DNA of 64,000 nucleotides from Chitinophaga chungangae (GCF_017742215.1 NZ_JAGHKP010000003.1:1174308-1238307), one strand, 5' to 3'. Positions 7,934 through 16,705 are shown, counted from the first letter of the stretch. Program-made: numbers and translations. The notes: a model not told the origin generated them from the letters alone.

Positions 7934-9556
7934 TTATACCTTCCTGGTTTTCACATAGAAATTCTTGTCCACCGCAAATTTTGCGGCATTCTTCACTGTC
8001 GTTGTTTTCCATTCCGCCGAAGGCCGGATGAATTGTTGTTTGCCATCGCCCAGGTCTACCTTCAACGGCATATCGAATCCTTTTACATCGGCCACCCAGC
8101 GGTAACGCAGCCGGTTATTCTCCAGCGAATATTCGAACACGGGCGGGTTGGTATGCCGTAGGTACTGGTCGAACACCTTATCGAAGTTTTTGCCGCTGGT
8201 GGTATTGATGTATTGTTCCACCTGGGCCGTCGTAACGGTTTGATGGTAAAAGGTCTTGTTCAGCCCACGCAATATCTTCCGGAAAGTTTCATCGTTGTTG
8301 ATGATCTGGCGGATGGTATGCAGCATGTTTGAACCTTTATAGTACATATCGCCGGAGCCTTCCGTATTCACGCCATACGGCCCGATCACCGGGATATCGT
8401 TCGCAATCCGCTTGCGGATGCCCTGCACATATGCGTCCGCCGCCTCTTTCCCGAACTGGCATTCGGTGAAGATCGTTTCGGAATAGTTGGTGAAAGATTC
8501 GTGCACCCACATATCGGCAATGTCTTTCGTCGTGATGTTGTTGCCGAACCATTCATGCCCGCTTTCGTGGATGATGATAAAATCCCACTTCGTGCCCCAT
8601 CCCGTACCCGAAAGATCGGTGCCGCGGTAACCCATTTTATACTGGTTGCCATACGCCACGGCGCTTTGATGCTCCATGCCGAGATGCGGCGTTTCCACCA
8701 GCTTGTAGCTGTCTTTATAAAAAGGGTACGGGCCAAACCAGTGCTCGAAACATTTCATCATCGGTTTTACGACCTCAAAATGCCCGCGGGCGCGTTCCAG
8801 ATTGTAGTCCAGCACCCAATAATCCAGGTCCAGCGCGCCTTCTTCGCCCTGGTAGCGGTCAGAGAAATGTTTATAATAACCGATGTTGAGCGCCACGTCG
8901 TAATTATTGATGGGGTTGCTCACGTACCAGGTGGACGTAACGGTACCGTCTTCATTTTCTTTTACGCCGCGCAGCCTGCCGTTGGATACATTGGTGAGTG
9001 CTTTAGGAACGGTCACGTGGATGCGCATGCTGTCCGGCTCTTCGGTCTGATGGTCTTTGTTCGGCCACCACACGCTTGCGCCCAAACCCTGGCATGCCGT
9101 GGCGATCCAGGGACGGCCGAGCGAATCTTTCGTCCATACCACGCCGCCGTCCCACGGTGCGCGTTTGGCTTCGCGGGGAATGCCGTGATAGCTGAGCGTC
9201 AGTTCCTGTATGGAATTTTGCGGCTGTTGGGCCTGCAGGGTGATGAACCAGGCGTTGCCGTCTTTCGTGAAAGTCAGTTCCCGGCCGTTCTGCACGGCTT
9301 TATCGAGCACAAGCGGCGCCTGCAGGTCGATCTGCAGCCGCCGGGCCGGCGTCAGCACACGGTAACGGACTACGTTGACGCCTTCGAGGGATTTTTTTGC
9401 GGGATCGACGCGCACACTGAGATCGTAAAAGGTAACGTCCCACCAGGAGCGGTCTGCCGAAAGCGTTCCCCGCAGCGTGTCTTGCCGGGTGAATTGCTGG
9501 CCATCGGCCGTGGCGCTGAAAAGAATAACAAGCAGGGCGGGGAAAATACGTCTCAT
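7934..9556 (-). CDS. Secreted M1-family zinc metallopeptidase
   Basis: 540 residues from ATG 9556 (MRRIFPALLVILFSATADGQ, a signal peptide); ATG 9580 would add eight residues before it. The zinc site is HESGHEW: H330, catalytic E331, H334, with the third ligand E353 eighteen residues on (WVHESF), the exact HExxH-x18-E spacing of family M1. Upstream, HLGMEHQS is the substitute for the GAMEN exopeptidase motif seen in this Bacteroidota branch. Residues 20-250 form the beta-rich N-terminal domain. It is expected to remove N-terminal residues from peptides in the periplasm. The helical C-terminal domain is shorter than in large aminopeptidase N enzymes. It is divergent from the peptide-binding lipoprotein gene at 9671, a plausible functional neighbour. 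Confidence 0.92.
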   Translation of the reverse strand: MRRIFPALLVILFSATADGQQFTRQDTLRGTLSADRSWWDVTFYDLSVRVDPAKKSLEGVNVVRYRVLTPARRLQIDLQAPLVLDKAVQNGRELTFTKDGNAWFITLQAQQPQNSIQELTLSYHGIPREAKRAPWDGGVVWTKDSLGRPWIATACQGLGASVWWPNKDHQTEEPDSMRIHVTVPKALTNVSNGRLRGVKENEDGTVTSTWYVSNPINNYDVALNIGYYKHFSDRYQGEEGALDLDYWVLDYNLERARGHFEVVKPMMKCFEHWFGPYPFYKDSYKLVETPHLGMEHQSAVAYGNQYKMGYRGTDLSGTGWGTKWDFIIIHESGHEWFGNNITTKDIADMWVHESFTNYSETIFTECQFGKEAADAYVQGIRKRIANDIPVIGPYGVNTEGSGDMYYKGSNMLHTIRQIINNDETFRKILRGLNKTFYHQTVTTAQVEQYINTTSGKNFDKVFDQYLRHTNPPVFEYSLENNRLRYRWVADVKGFDMPLKVDLGDGKQQFIRPSAEWKTTTVKNAAKFAVDKNFYVKTRKV

Positions 9557-9629
9557 GAAAGGTCCAGATTTACGGGGCAATATATTTTAATTGCGGCAAA
9601 CGGCCTTGCCTTTTTTGACCGGCGGGGGA

Positions 9630-9661
9630 TTTGACATTCCAGCGATTTCTGTCTACCTTAA
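9630..9661 (+). promoter_or_regulatory. Bacteroidota-type promoter of the peptide-binding lipoprotein gene
   Basis: A -33 TTTG (9630-9633) and a TACCTT -7 box (9654-9659) are separated by 20 bp, close to the Bacteroidota consensus TTTG-N19-21-TAnnTTTG, though the last two bases of the -7 box differ. The ATG at 9671 lies only about 10 nt downstream, so the leader would be very short. Confidence 0.5.
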
Positions 9662-9670
9662 AGCCGCTTT

Positions 9671-11281
9671 ATGAGATACTTAGCCGTTTTATTTTCAATT
9701 CTCCTGCTTGCCTGCGGCCAGCGCGGCACCCAACAAAAAATGGTGTTCCGCTACAACCAGCAGGAAGGCATTCCTTCGCTCGACCCGGCGTTCGCAAAGA
9801 ACCAGGCCATCATGTGGGCGGTGCGGCAATTGTATAACACGCTGGTGGAGCCGGACAGCCTGCTGAACATCCGGCCGTCGCTGGCGACGGGCTGGGATGT
9901 AAGCGAAGACCGGCGCACTTACACTTTTCATTTAAGGAACGACGTGTATTTTCATGATCATGAAGTATTCCCCGGCGGCAAAGGAAGAAAAATGACGGCG
10001 GAAGATGTGGTGTACAGTTTCAGAAGAATTATGGAACCTTCCACCGCATCGCCCGGCGCGTGGATATTCAACGATAAGGTAGACCCGGTAAAAGGGTTCA
10101 AAGCACTGGACGATACAACGTTCCAGCTTACGCTGGTGCAGCCGTTCCACCCGATCATGGGCATTTTGAGCATGCAATATTGTTCCGTGGTGCCGCATGA
10201 GGCGGTGGAGAAATACGGGAAAGATTTCCGGAAACACCCCGTAGGCACGGGGCCGTTCCTTTTTCATTTCTGGGACGAAGGGCAGGCGCTCATCCTCCAT
10301 AAAAACCCCCGTTATTTTGAGAAAGACGAAAGCGGGCAAAGATTGCCTTACCTGGATGCGGTGAAAGTGACGTTTGTGGACAGCAAAGGCACGGAGTTCC
10401 TGCTTTTCCGGCAGGGACAGCTGGATTTTGTGAACGATATCGAAACTTCTTTTAAAGACGAAGTGCTCACCAAACAGGGCGAGCTGAAAAAAGAATGGGC
10501 GGGAAAAATCGCGCTGGTGAAAGCGCCGTACCTCAACACCGAGTATTTCGGGATCGTGATGGACCCGGACAAACCCGGCGTGAAAGGCTCTCCGTTACTG
10601 GATTTGCGCATCCGCCAGGCGATCAACTACGGTTTCGACCGTACGAAAATGATGACCTATCTGCGCAACAGCATTGGCATACCCGCCACTTCGGGTTTTG
10701 TGCCCGCGGGCCTGCCTTCGTTTGATACTTCGGTCGTTAAAGGATATGATTACAATATCCCTTTAGCAAGACAATTGCTGCGCGAAGCCGGTTACCCGAA
10801 CGGGAAAGGGCTTCCGCCGATCAAACTGGTATCCATTCCCATTTATGCAGACCTGGCCAATTATGTGGCGCACCAGCTGCAGAACATCGGCATGCAGGTA
10901 AACGTGGAAGTGATCCAGAAAGGCACGCTGATGGACCAGGTGGCGAAATCGGCCGTACCGTTTTTCCGCGCCAGCTGGATCGCCGATTACCCCGATGCGG
11001 AGAGTTACCTGGCGATGTTTTACAGCAAAAACCCCGCGCCGCCGAATTATACGCGGTACAACAACCCGGCGTTCGACCGGCTGTACGAAAAGGCATTGCT
11101 GGAAACCGACGATTCGGTGCGGTACCGCCTGTACCAGCAGATGGACCAGATGGTGATCAGCGACGCGCCGGTGGTACCGTTGTTTTACGACATTTCCATA
11201 CGTTTCCGCCAGCCGAACGTGACGGGCCTGACCAGCAACGGCCTTAACCTGCTGGAGCTGCGGCGGGTGCGGATAGAATAG
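9671..11281 (+). CDS. Oligopeptide-binding lipoprotein of an ABC transporter (SBP family 5)
   Basis: 536 residues. A lipoprotein signal peptide ends in LLLAC (lipid-bearing Cys15). The mature protein follows the family 5 plan: IPSLDPAFAKNQAIMWAVRQLYNTLVE, LATGWDVSEDRRTYTFHLRNDVYFHD, MTAEDVVYSFRRIMEP, HPVGTGPF, then LDLRIRQAINYGFDR and a C-terminal region with YSKNPAPPNYTRYNNPAFDRLYEKA. It captures peptides or similar solutes for an ABC importer. No permease or ATPase adjoins it; the OppB-like permease at 1535 is the nearest candidate. It stands alone between the divergent M1 peptidase and the desaturase gene. Confidence 0.92.
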   Translation: MRYLAVLFSILLLACGQRGTQQKMVFRYNQQEGIPSLDPAFAKNQAIMWAVRQLYNTLVEPDSLLNIRPSLATGWDVSEDRRTYTFHLRNDVYFHDHEVFPGGKGRKMTAEDVVYSFRRIMEPSTASPGAWIFNDKVDPVKGFKALDDTTFQLTLVQPFHPIMGILSMQYCSVVPHEAVEKYGKDFRKHPVGTGPFLFHFWDEGQALILHKNPRYFEKDESGQRLPYLDAVKVTFVDSKGTEFLLFRQGQLDFVNDIETSFKDEVLTKQGELKKEWAGKIALVKAPYLNTEYFGIVMDPDKPGVKGSPLLDLRIRQAINYGFDRTKMMTYLRNSIGIPATSGFVPAGLPSFDTSVVKGYDYNIPLARQLLREAGYPNGKGLPPIKLVSIPIYADLANYVAHQLQNIGMQVNVEVIQKGTLMDQVAKSAVPFFRASWIADYPDAESYLAMFYSKNPAPPNYTRYNNPAFDRLYEKALLETDDSVRYRLYQQMDQMVISDAPVVPLFYDISIRFRQPNVTGLTSNGLNLLELRRVRIE

Positions 11282-11371
11282 GGGGCGGAAATGTAAAGAA
11301 AAGTATCATATCAGATATTAATATATTCATTAACATGGAGTTAAATTATTAGAGAAAGAAAATATTTAAGT

Positions 11372-11379
11372 TACCTTTG
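11372..11379 (+). promoter_or_regulatory. -7 box of the desaturase promoter
   Basis: TACCTTTG fits TAnnTTTG exactly. The expected transcription start (about 11386) lies beyond the TTG at 11377, so the longer reading frame beginning there cannot be the protein start; this supports ATG 11416. No clear -33 TTTG is seen. Confidence 0.5.
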
Positions 11380-11415
11380 CGGTTCATTTTTTCATTTTAT
11401 TTAACGAGTGGTAAC

Positions 11416-12195
11416 ATGGTAGCGATCCTGATATTTTTCTTTTCACACTGGTTCCTTTCTTTGTTCTTTCATACATTTTTCCTTCACAGGTACGCATCTC
11501 ACCAGATGTACGATACAAGCAAAGGCTGGGAGCGCGTATTTTATTTCTGCACCTGGTTTTTCCAGGGCTCATCTTACCTGATCCCGAGAGCTTATGGCGT
11601 TATGCACCGCATGCACCATGAATATAGCGATACCGAACACGACCCGCATTCACCGCACTTTTTTAAGGACGTGTGGCATATGATGACACACACCCGCGAG
11701 ATCTACGCAGGTTTCGTGACCGGCAAAGTAACGCCCGATGCGCAGTTCACCAAAGACCCGCTGCCCACCTGGGACGCGATGGACAAATTCGGCGATTCCC
11801 GCTGGACGCGTTTTGCATGGATAGGCATCTATGTGGCGTTTTACGCGGTATTCGCGCCGAGCCTTTGGTGGTGGCTGCTGCTGCCAATCCATTTCCTGGT
11901 AGGGCCTGTACAGGGTGCGGTAGTGAACTGGTGCGGCCACAAATACGGCTACAGCAACTTCGACAACGGCGATCATTCCCGCAACTCGGAGCCCTGGGGC
12001 ATCCTGCTGCTGGGCGAACTGTTCCAGAACAATCACCACAAACATAAAGACAGCGCCAACTTCGCTAAAAAATGGTACGAGTTCGACCCGACTTACCCTG
12101 TAATGAAAGCCATGCACTGGGTAGGCATCATCAAACTCCGTGAAACCGCTACGGCAAAGATCAAAGTGCCGAAAAAAGAGAAACAGGCGGCGTAA
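11416..12195 (+). CDS. Membrane fatty acid (acyl-CoA type) desaturase
   Basis: 259 residues from ATG 11416 (MVAILIFFFSHWFLSLFFH). The three histidine boxes that bind the di-iron centre are visible: H24RYASH29, then HRMHH (with EYSDTEHDPHSP after it), and NNHHKH near residue 212. About four hydrophobic helices surround them. The enzyme inserts a double bond into an acyl chain using oxygen and an electron donor, adjusting membrane fluidity. It is short compared with animal desaturases, as usual for this bacterial branch. It is monocistronic: its promoter box lies 37 bp upstream and a strong terminator follows the stop. The substrate position is not predictable from sequence. Confidence 0.92.
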   Translation: MVAILIFFFSHWFLSLFFHTFFLHRYASHQMYDTSKGWERVFYFCTWFFQGSSYLIPRAYGVMHRMHHEYSDTEHDPHSPHFFKDVWHMMTHTREIYAGFVTGKVTPDAQFTKDPLPTWDAMDKFGDSRWTRFAWIGIYVAFYAVFAPSLWWWLLLPIHFLVGPVQGAVVNWCGHKYGYSNFDNGDHSRNSEPWGILLLGELFQNNHHKHKDSANFAKKWYEFDPTYPVMKAMHWVGIIKLRETATAKIKVPKKEKQAA

Positions 12196-12219
12196 GCAGC
12201 CCGTTTTAAAGAAATTGTA

Positions 12220-12252
12220 ACAGCCATCCGGAAACGGGTGGCTGTTTTTTTG
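12220..12252 (+). terminator. Intrinsic terminator after the desaturase gene
   Basis: Stem ACAGCCATCCG / CGGGTGGCTGT (G-T pairs allowed) with a GAAA loop, followed by seven T, 25 bp after the desaturase stop. Confidence 0.85.
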
Positions 12253-12266
12253 TAACTTGAAAATCT

Positions 12267-13340
12267 ATGACACAAGACCATCCCTTACCTGATGGCCGGA
12301 AATATCCCCGGCGGCTGTGGATAGCCATTGGAATCACCACCTTTATCTGCGTATTCCTGATCTGGCTGGATACGCATAAACTGAATCATTATACGGACGG
12401 GTTGTTCCTGCTGACGCCGTTCTTTTCCGGGTTTTGTACCGTACTGCTTTACGGCGAAAAAAATATAACCAGGGGCCGTGCCTTCGGGATCAGTCTTTTA
12501 ACCCTGGCATTGATCTTCGCGGGTTTGTTACTGCTCCAGATCGACGGGCTGATATGCCTGGTGATGGCCGCGCCGCTGGTGATACCGGTCAATTTCGTTG
12601 GCGCCATCATCGGCCGTTCGATCGTGAACCGCAGAAAAAGCGCGAAGATCGCCGTGATAGTGTTGTTCATCGCCGGCATTCCGTCGCTGGGTTTTCTTGA
12701 GGAGAGCAGTCCGCCCACAGTACATTCCGTTGTTACGTCCATTGAAATAGCCGCTCCGCCGGAGGCCGTTTGGCGGCATGTGGTTACGTTCCCTAAACTG
12801 GATGAACCTGAAGAGCTTATTTTCAAAACGGGCATTGCGTACCCGGTAGATGCGACCATCGACGGGGAAGGCCTGGGCGCGGTGCGGCACTGCAACTTTA
12901 CGACCGGCAGTTTTGTAGAACCGATCACGGTTTGGGACGAGCCGAGGCTGTTGAAGTTCAGCGTGGAAGAACAGCCGGCGCCGCTGAAGGAATTGAGTTA
13001 TACGGATATAGACGCGCCGCACCTGCATGATTTTTTTGTATCACAGGAAGGACAATTCAGGCTACAGGCGCTGCCTAACGGGCATACTTTGCTGGAAGGC
13101 ACCACCTGGTATTATCACCGGATCAGGCCGGCGGCGTACTGGCGTTTGTGGAGCGATCATATCATTCACGAGATCCATGGCCGGGTTTTGCGGCATATTA
13201 AGAAGAATGCGGAACAGGAAATAAAGCCAATCGTCCAGCATCACGAAGCCGTTAAATCCGTCCAAATGCAAATCCAGCAAGGATTTCATTCAATTTATCC
13301 TTCTTCAACTTGTGTTCATAATTTACATTATGTTAAATAG
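12267..13340 (+). CDS. Membrane protein with C-terminal SRPBCC (START-like) domain
   Basis: 357 residues. The first 140 hold four hydrophobic segments (LWIAIGITTFICVFLIW, FLLTPFFSGFCTVLLYG, ISLLTLALIFAGLLLL, ICLVMAAPLVIPVNFVGA). From about residue 155 a hydrophobic-ligand-binding SRPBCC fold follows (SIEIAAPPEAVWRHVVTFPKLDEPEELIF, then GAVRHCNFTTGSFVEPITVWDEP and LLEGTTWYYHRIRPAAYW). The ligand is unknown. The last 40 residues (after HIKKNAEQEIKPIVQHH) look unlike coding sequence and end in AT-rich DNA next to a duplicated 60-bp element, so the original stop may have been lost. No partner gene is evident. Confidence 0.75.
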   Translation: MTQDHPLPDGRKYPRRLWIAIGITTFICVFLIWLDTHKLNHYTDGLFLLTPFFSGFCTVLLYGEKNITRGRAFGISLLTLALIFAGLLLLQIDGLICLVMAAPLVIPVNFVGAIIGRSIVNRRKSAKIAVIVLFIAGIPSLGFLEESSPPTVHSVVTSIEIAAPPEAVWRHVVTFPKLDEPEELIFKTGIAYPVDATIDGEGLGAVRHCNFTTGSFVEPITVWDEPRLLKFSVEEQPAPLKELSYTDIDAPHLHDFFVSQEGQFRLQALPNGHTLLEGTTWYYHRIRPAAYWRLWSDHIIHEIHGRVLRHIKKNAEQEIKPIVQHHEAVKSVQMQIQQGFHSIYPSSTCVHNLHYVK

Positions 13341-13384
13341 AATAATCGAAGTATTCCCTATTCTTTAAATCCCACCAATTCTGT

Positions 13385-13514
13385 ATCCAACTGCTTTCGC
13401 CTTCTACAGATCCTTCATCCGATAACGTTGTTGGATGAATCCTAGCCGGTCTTATCCAACTGCCTTGTCCCTTGCCGGTCCTTATTCGATAACAACGGTC
13501 GCAGCCGATGAATC
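13385..13514. repeat. Two imperfect direct repeats of about 60 bp, one covering the end of the gene at 13482
   Basis: Copy A (13385-13442) and copy B (13454-13514) both begin ATCCAACTGC and end GATGAATCC, with CCTTCATCCGATAAC in A matching CCTTATTCGATAAC in B; the period is about 69 bp. Copy B holds the 3' end of the minus-strand gene at 13482-14150. Copy A lies just past it and could be a remnant of a local duplication. Confidence 0.5.
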
Positions 13515-14150
13515 CCCGTTTAAAATATTCGATCTCAACCCGTACAAAAGCATTTTATCATCCGTGCTGCCCGGATATTTTGCGAGGATCGCATCCAGGT
13601 CCTTCAGCACTTTTCCCTTTTTTTCAAGCTTTACTTTCAGGTAAAATAAGTCTGAGATCGCCATCACGTCCGAAGCATTTTCTTTCAGTTTAAGGAATGC
13701 CTCCAGCTCGTCCACAGATTTCCAGTAATGCGCATCCCTGCCTAATGTATCGCCCTTTTGGTCTAACATATTGGCTTTTAATGCATTGAGATAGTATTTT
13801 TTCCTGTAAGGCCTGTCAAACCCTTCAGGATCAAGGGTTTCGATAAATTTAAACGCTTTTTCATCGTCTTTTCGCAAAAGCAGCAGGTCTATTTTCAGGC
13901 TCGTCATGCGCGTTTTGTACTCCGGGCATCTTGCCAGATTCCCATCTATGATCGCCAGCGCGGAATCAAGCTCTTTGTAGTCGTTGCCTGGCTTCAGGAA
14001 ATATATTTTTCTCCAGGTATTCAGTAATGCCTTTGCGGCGGCGTACTTTTTCGGGCAATCTTCCTGCCCATGCGAAACACAGCCCTGGCTGGCGATCCCG
14101 GCCAGTCCGGCCGCCAAACCGAAGAAAACGATGGTCCGTTTTTTAAACAT
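13482..14150 (-). CDS. Exported protein of unknown function, helical (TPR-like)
   Basis: 222 residues; not recognised. The N-terminus is a signal peptide (MFKKRTIVFFGLAAGLAGIA) followed by SQGC, which could be a weak lipobox. The rest is a set of amphipathic helices (YKELDSALAIIDGNLARC, KAFKFIETLDPEGFDRPYRKKYYLNALKANMLDQKG, LEAFLKLKENASDVMAISDLFYLKVKLEKKGK) in pairs of roughly 35 residues, which suggests a degenerate TPR array. Its 3' end lies in the second copy of the direct repeat at 13385-13514. It is convergent with the SRPBCC gene and divergent from the cupin gene. No function can be assigned. Confidence 0.55.
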   Translation of the reverse strand: MFKKRTIVFFGLAAGLAGIASQGCVSHGQEDCPKKYAAAKALLNTWRKIYFLKPGNDYKELDSALAIIDGNLARCPEYKTRMTSLKIDLLLLRKDDEKAFKFIETLDPEGFDRPYRKKYYLNALKANMLDQKGDTLGRDAHYWKSVDELEAFLKLKENASDVMAISDLFYLKVKLEKKGKVLKDLDAILAKYPGSTDDKMLLYGLRSNILNGDSSAATVVIE

Positions 14151-14220
14151 TTTCTTTTATTGAAGTCCAACGCAAAAGACAGCAAAATAATCCACAACTT
14201 TATACCAAACTCCCAAAACC

Positions 14221-14772
14221 ATGGCGCAGAAAAACAAAACCATCAGCAACCCGGTAAACGGCCAAACGATCACCTTCCTGCAAACCGCGGCCGATACCCA
14301 GGGCCAGCTGCTTGAAATGCACGCGGTTTACACGGCCGGCTCCACGGAACCACCGCTCCATTATCATCCCACCCAGGCCGAGGATTTTGTGTTTGAAACG
14401 GGCGAAATGCACGTAAAACTCAACGGCCAGACGCGCGTCTGCAAAGCCGGTGAAACCCTGCACATTCCCGCCGCCACGCCCCACGCCATGTGGAACGCCG
14501 GCCCGGAGCCTGCCAGCATCAACTGGAAAGTGCGCCCGGCCCTGGACATGGAACAGTTCTTCGAACAGGTTACCGGCATGGCTGCCGACGGAAAGATCGG
14601 CCCCTCAGGTAAACCACCCTTTCTGCAAACTGCCTTGCTTGCCAACCGCTTTTCCAACGTTTTCCGCATGGCAAAACCGGTATTTCCGGTGCAAAAAGTT
14701 GTTTTTACACTACTTTCACCCATTGCGTATCTTGCTGGTTATAAATCCTTTTACAAAAAATACTCCGACTAA
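14221..14772 (+). CDS. Cupin-domain protein
   Basis: 183 residues. The N-terminal 115 residues are a single cupin barrel with metal-ligand-like residues in PPLHYHPTQAEDFVFETGEMHVKLNG and the second motif AGETLHIPAATPHAMWNAG. The C-terminal part (about 120-183) is a hydrophobic extension with one probable helix (FPVQKVVFTLLSPIAYLAGYKSFY). Cupins of this kind bind a metal and act as small-molecule enzymes or sensors; the substrate is unknown. It precedes a truncated VOC gene and a YjbR gene on the same strand. Confidence 0.8.
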   Translation: MAQKNKTISNPVNGQTITFLQTAADTQGQLLEMHAVYTAGSTEPPLHYHPTQAEDFVFETGEMHVKLNGQTRVCKAGETLHIPAATPHAMWNAGPEPASINWKVRPALDMEQFFEQVTGMAADGKIGPSGKPPFLQTALLANRFSNVFRMAKPVFPVQKVVFTLLSPIAYLAGYKSFYKKYSD

Positions 14773-14895
14773 AATTTCAAATAAAAATACCTCCAGTTAA
14801 TTGATTTACAATTAAATGTGAAGTATCAATACGAGATTTGGATAAGTTTTGTTAATATTCCTCATTCATTTTCGGAATAAAAAGCTCCTCTCCCA

Positions 14896-15057
14896 TTGAA
14901 ATTCAATAATTTAGAAAAATATTTATTTAAGGGATTGCGTGTGGCCCGGCATACTACCGACCTGGAAAGAATTACCGCCTTTTACCGGAACAGCCTGGAC
15001 CTGGAAGTACTTCGGATTCCGTTTCGTAATTTCCTAACTTCAATAACAAACACATGA
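14896..15057 (+). pseudogene. N-terminal remnant of a VOC (glyoxalase/dioxygenase superfamily) gene
   Basis: A short frame reads LFKGLRVARHTTDLERITAF and then YRNSLDLEVL, the unmistakable first strand-helix of a VOC-family protein (ARHTTxLxxIxxFYxxxLxLxVLG). After that the similarity stops abruptly and unrelated sequence runs to a TGA that overlaps the ATG of the YjbR gene. About 100 expected residues are missing, so this is a truncated relic, probably left by a deletion that joined it to the YjbR gene. There is no good ATG; the first family-like codon is TTG 14935 or TTG 14896. Confidence 0.65.
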
Positions 15058-15401
15058 ACCTCGACAAATACATGCAATTCTGCCTCTCACTGCCCGGCGC
15101 CGAAGAAGGTTTCCCTTTCGGGGAGCACACGCTGGTCTTCTTTGTAAAAGGAAAGATGTTCGCCCTGCTCGACGTGGACAACTTCGAAAGCGTGAACCTG
15201 AAATGCGACCCGGACGAAGCCGTGGAGCTCCGGGAACGCTACGAAGGCGTCACCCCGGGTTATCATATGAGTAAAAAACACTGGAACACGGTAACCTTCG
15301 ACGGCTCTATCCCCGATAAGCTGCTGCTGGAATGGACGCGCAATTCCTACGACCTGGTAGTGGCCGGTCTTCCCAAAAAGCTGCGGGAGGAATTAAAATG
15401 A
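15054..15401 (+). CDS. MmcQ/YjbR family protein
   Basis: 115 residues. The sequence MNLDKYMQFCLSLPGAEEGF, then FGEHTLVFFVKGKMFALLD, then VNLKCDPDEAVELRERYEGVTPGYHMSKKHWNTV and ending RNSYDLVVAGLPKKLREEL, covers the whole family. YjbR has a CyaY-like fold and is often called DNA-binding; the cellular role is uncertain. Its start codon overlaps the stop of the VOC remnant, so it probably now uses that gene's transcription signals. A hairpin follows 53 bp after the stop. Confidence 0.88.
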   Translation: MNLDKYMQFCLSLPGAEEGFPFGEHTLVFFVKGKMFALLDVDNFESVNLKCDPDEAVELRERYEGVTPGYHMSKKHWNTVTFDGSIPDKLLLEWTRNSYDLVVAGLPKKLREELK

Positions 15402-15453
15402 TTGCGGCGGATATATTGAGCCGCATCACTGGCCGGGATAAAGGAAAGAAACT

Positions 15454-15482
15454 GGCGTTCGCCATTCTCGCCTGCGAACGCC
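15454..15482 (+). terminator. Hairpin downstream of the YjbR gene
   Basis: GGCGTTCGC and GCGAACGCC form a perfect 9-bp stem with an 11-nt loop. There is no strong T run after it, so it may be a weak terminator or a transcript-stabilising hairpin. Confidence 0.4.
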
Positions 15483-15626
15483 TTCCCTAATTATGTATTT
15501 TTCCATGAACAGTTTGGTTTTGGCGATCCTGCCGTTCTAAGAGAAACGATTTCCTTTTTGCAGCACGCCATTTTTTGCCGGCACGATCAGTACCACCAAA
15601 ATCGACCGGCTGCTTGGCGATGCCAC

Positions 15627-16574
15627 CTAAACTGTTTCATCGATCACGATAATCGTCTTGCCTTTGCTTTTCCGCTCGCGGCTTTCCGCGATGGCGGCCG
15701 GCGCCTGGGCCAGCGAGAGCCTGCGGTCTACCGGTATCACGATCTCTTTGCTGTCTATCAGCGCCCGCAACGCATCGAGCGAAGCCGCCGTGCTTTTCGT
15801 CTCGAAATTCCCGCCATGCAGCCCTTTTTCTTCCAGCCTGGTTTTATCGGCTACAAACTGCGTGGTGAGCGCCGCGCCGCCGCGTTTCACCAGCGCGCTC
15901 ATTTTTTCAAAACCGGCCGCATCACTTACCAGGTCGATCAATGCATCGGCGCCGCCGGGAAACTGTTCTTCCACCGGCGCTTTTTTATAATCGATCGTTT
16001 CGCTCGCTCCCAGCGATTTGATCCGTTTGGCGGCAGCTTCGCTGGAAACGGTGGCGATCACTTTGATGCCTTTTATTTTAGCCACCTGCGTGGCAAACGA
16101 GCCTACGCCGCCGGTAGCGCCTATCAGCAACAGGGTTTGCCCGGACCTCAGCCCGGTCTTATCGATCAGCTGCATAGCGGTCATACCCGCGGTGGGCGCG
16201 GCTGCGGCATCCGCCAGCGGGACGTTCTCCGGCGCTTTGGTGATGGGCGCCGTTTCGGGCACGGCCACATATTCGGCGTAAGCGCCTTCGCCCACCGGCG
16301 AATGCAGCACCTGGCCGTACACCTTGTCGCCCGTCTTGAAACGCGTAACCCCCGCGCCGGTTTCCACCACCACGCCCGCGGCGTCTGCCCCGATGATCAG
16401 CGGGAACACGTGCGGCATATGATCTTTTAAAATCCCATCTATCGTTTTCCAGTCAAACGGGTTCAGCCCGGCGGCGGCGATCTTTATCTTAATGAAACCC
16501 TCTTTCACCGCTGGCTCTGCAACATCCAGCAATTGAGGAATGGCTTTAAATTCTTTAACGGCTACTGCTTTCAT
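15627..16574 (-). CDS. NADP-dependent zinc-independent alcohol dehydrogenase-like oxidoreductase (quinone reductase type)
   Basis: 315 residues of the medium-chain reductase family. The N-terminal GroES-like fold has AAAGLNPFDWKTIDG and GADAAGVVVETGAGVTRFKTGDKVYG; the Rossmann domain has the NADP-binding GATGGVGSFATQVAK near residue 152 and ends with the family-typical ALIDSKEIVIPVDRRLSLAQAPAAIAESR and a KGKTIIVI tail. The cysteine and histidine ligands of zinc enzymes are absent, as in quinone oxidoreductases. It probably reduces quinones or activated double bonds with NADPH. It stands alone between YjbR and the KGG gene. Confidence 0.9.
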   Translation of the reverse strand: MKAVAVKEFKAIPQLLDVAEPAVKEGFIKIKIAAAGLNPFDWKTIDGILKDHMPHVFPLIIGADAAGVVVETGAGVTRFKTGDKVYGQVLHSPVGEGAYAEYVAVPETAPITKAPENVPLADAAAAPTAGMTAMQLIDKTGLRSGQTLLLIGATGGVGSFATQVAKIKGIKVIATVSSEAAAKRIKSLGASETIDYKKAPVEEQFPGGADALIDLVSDAAGFEKMSALVKRGGAALTTQFVADKTRLEEKGLHGGNFETKSTAASLDALRALIDSKEIVIPVDRRLSLAQAPAAIAESRERKSKGKTIIVIDETV

Positions 16575-16650
16575 ATATGCGGTTTAACGGCGGTAATTTA
16601 CGCCGAATTTGTTTGCAGGCGGGTGGACAGAACAACGCTTATGGTGACAA

Positions 16651-16690
16651 AAAAAGCGCGTACCAATTTTTAATTGATACGCGCTTTTTT
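16651..16690. terminator. Bidirectional terminator between the oxidoreductase and KGG genes
   Basis: AAAAAGCGCGTA ... TACGCGCTTTTTT, with a CAATT/AATTG inner stem, one mismatch and a TTT loop. The A run on one side and T run on the other let it stop transcripts of the KGG gene on the minus strand and readthrough on the plus strand. Confidence 0.85.
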
Positions 16691-16705
16691 TTCAAACATT
16701 TTGCA

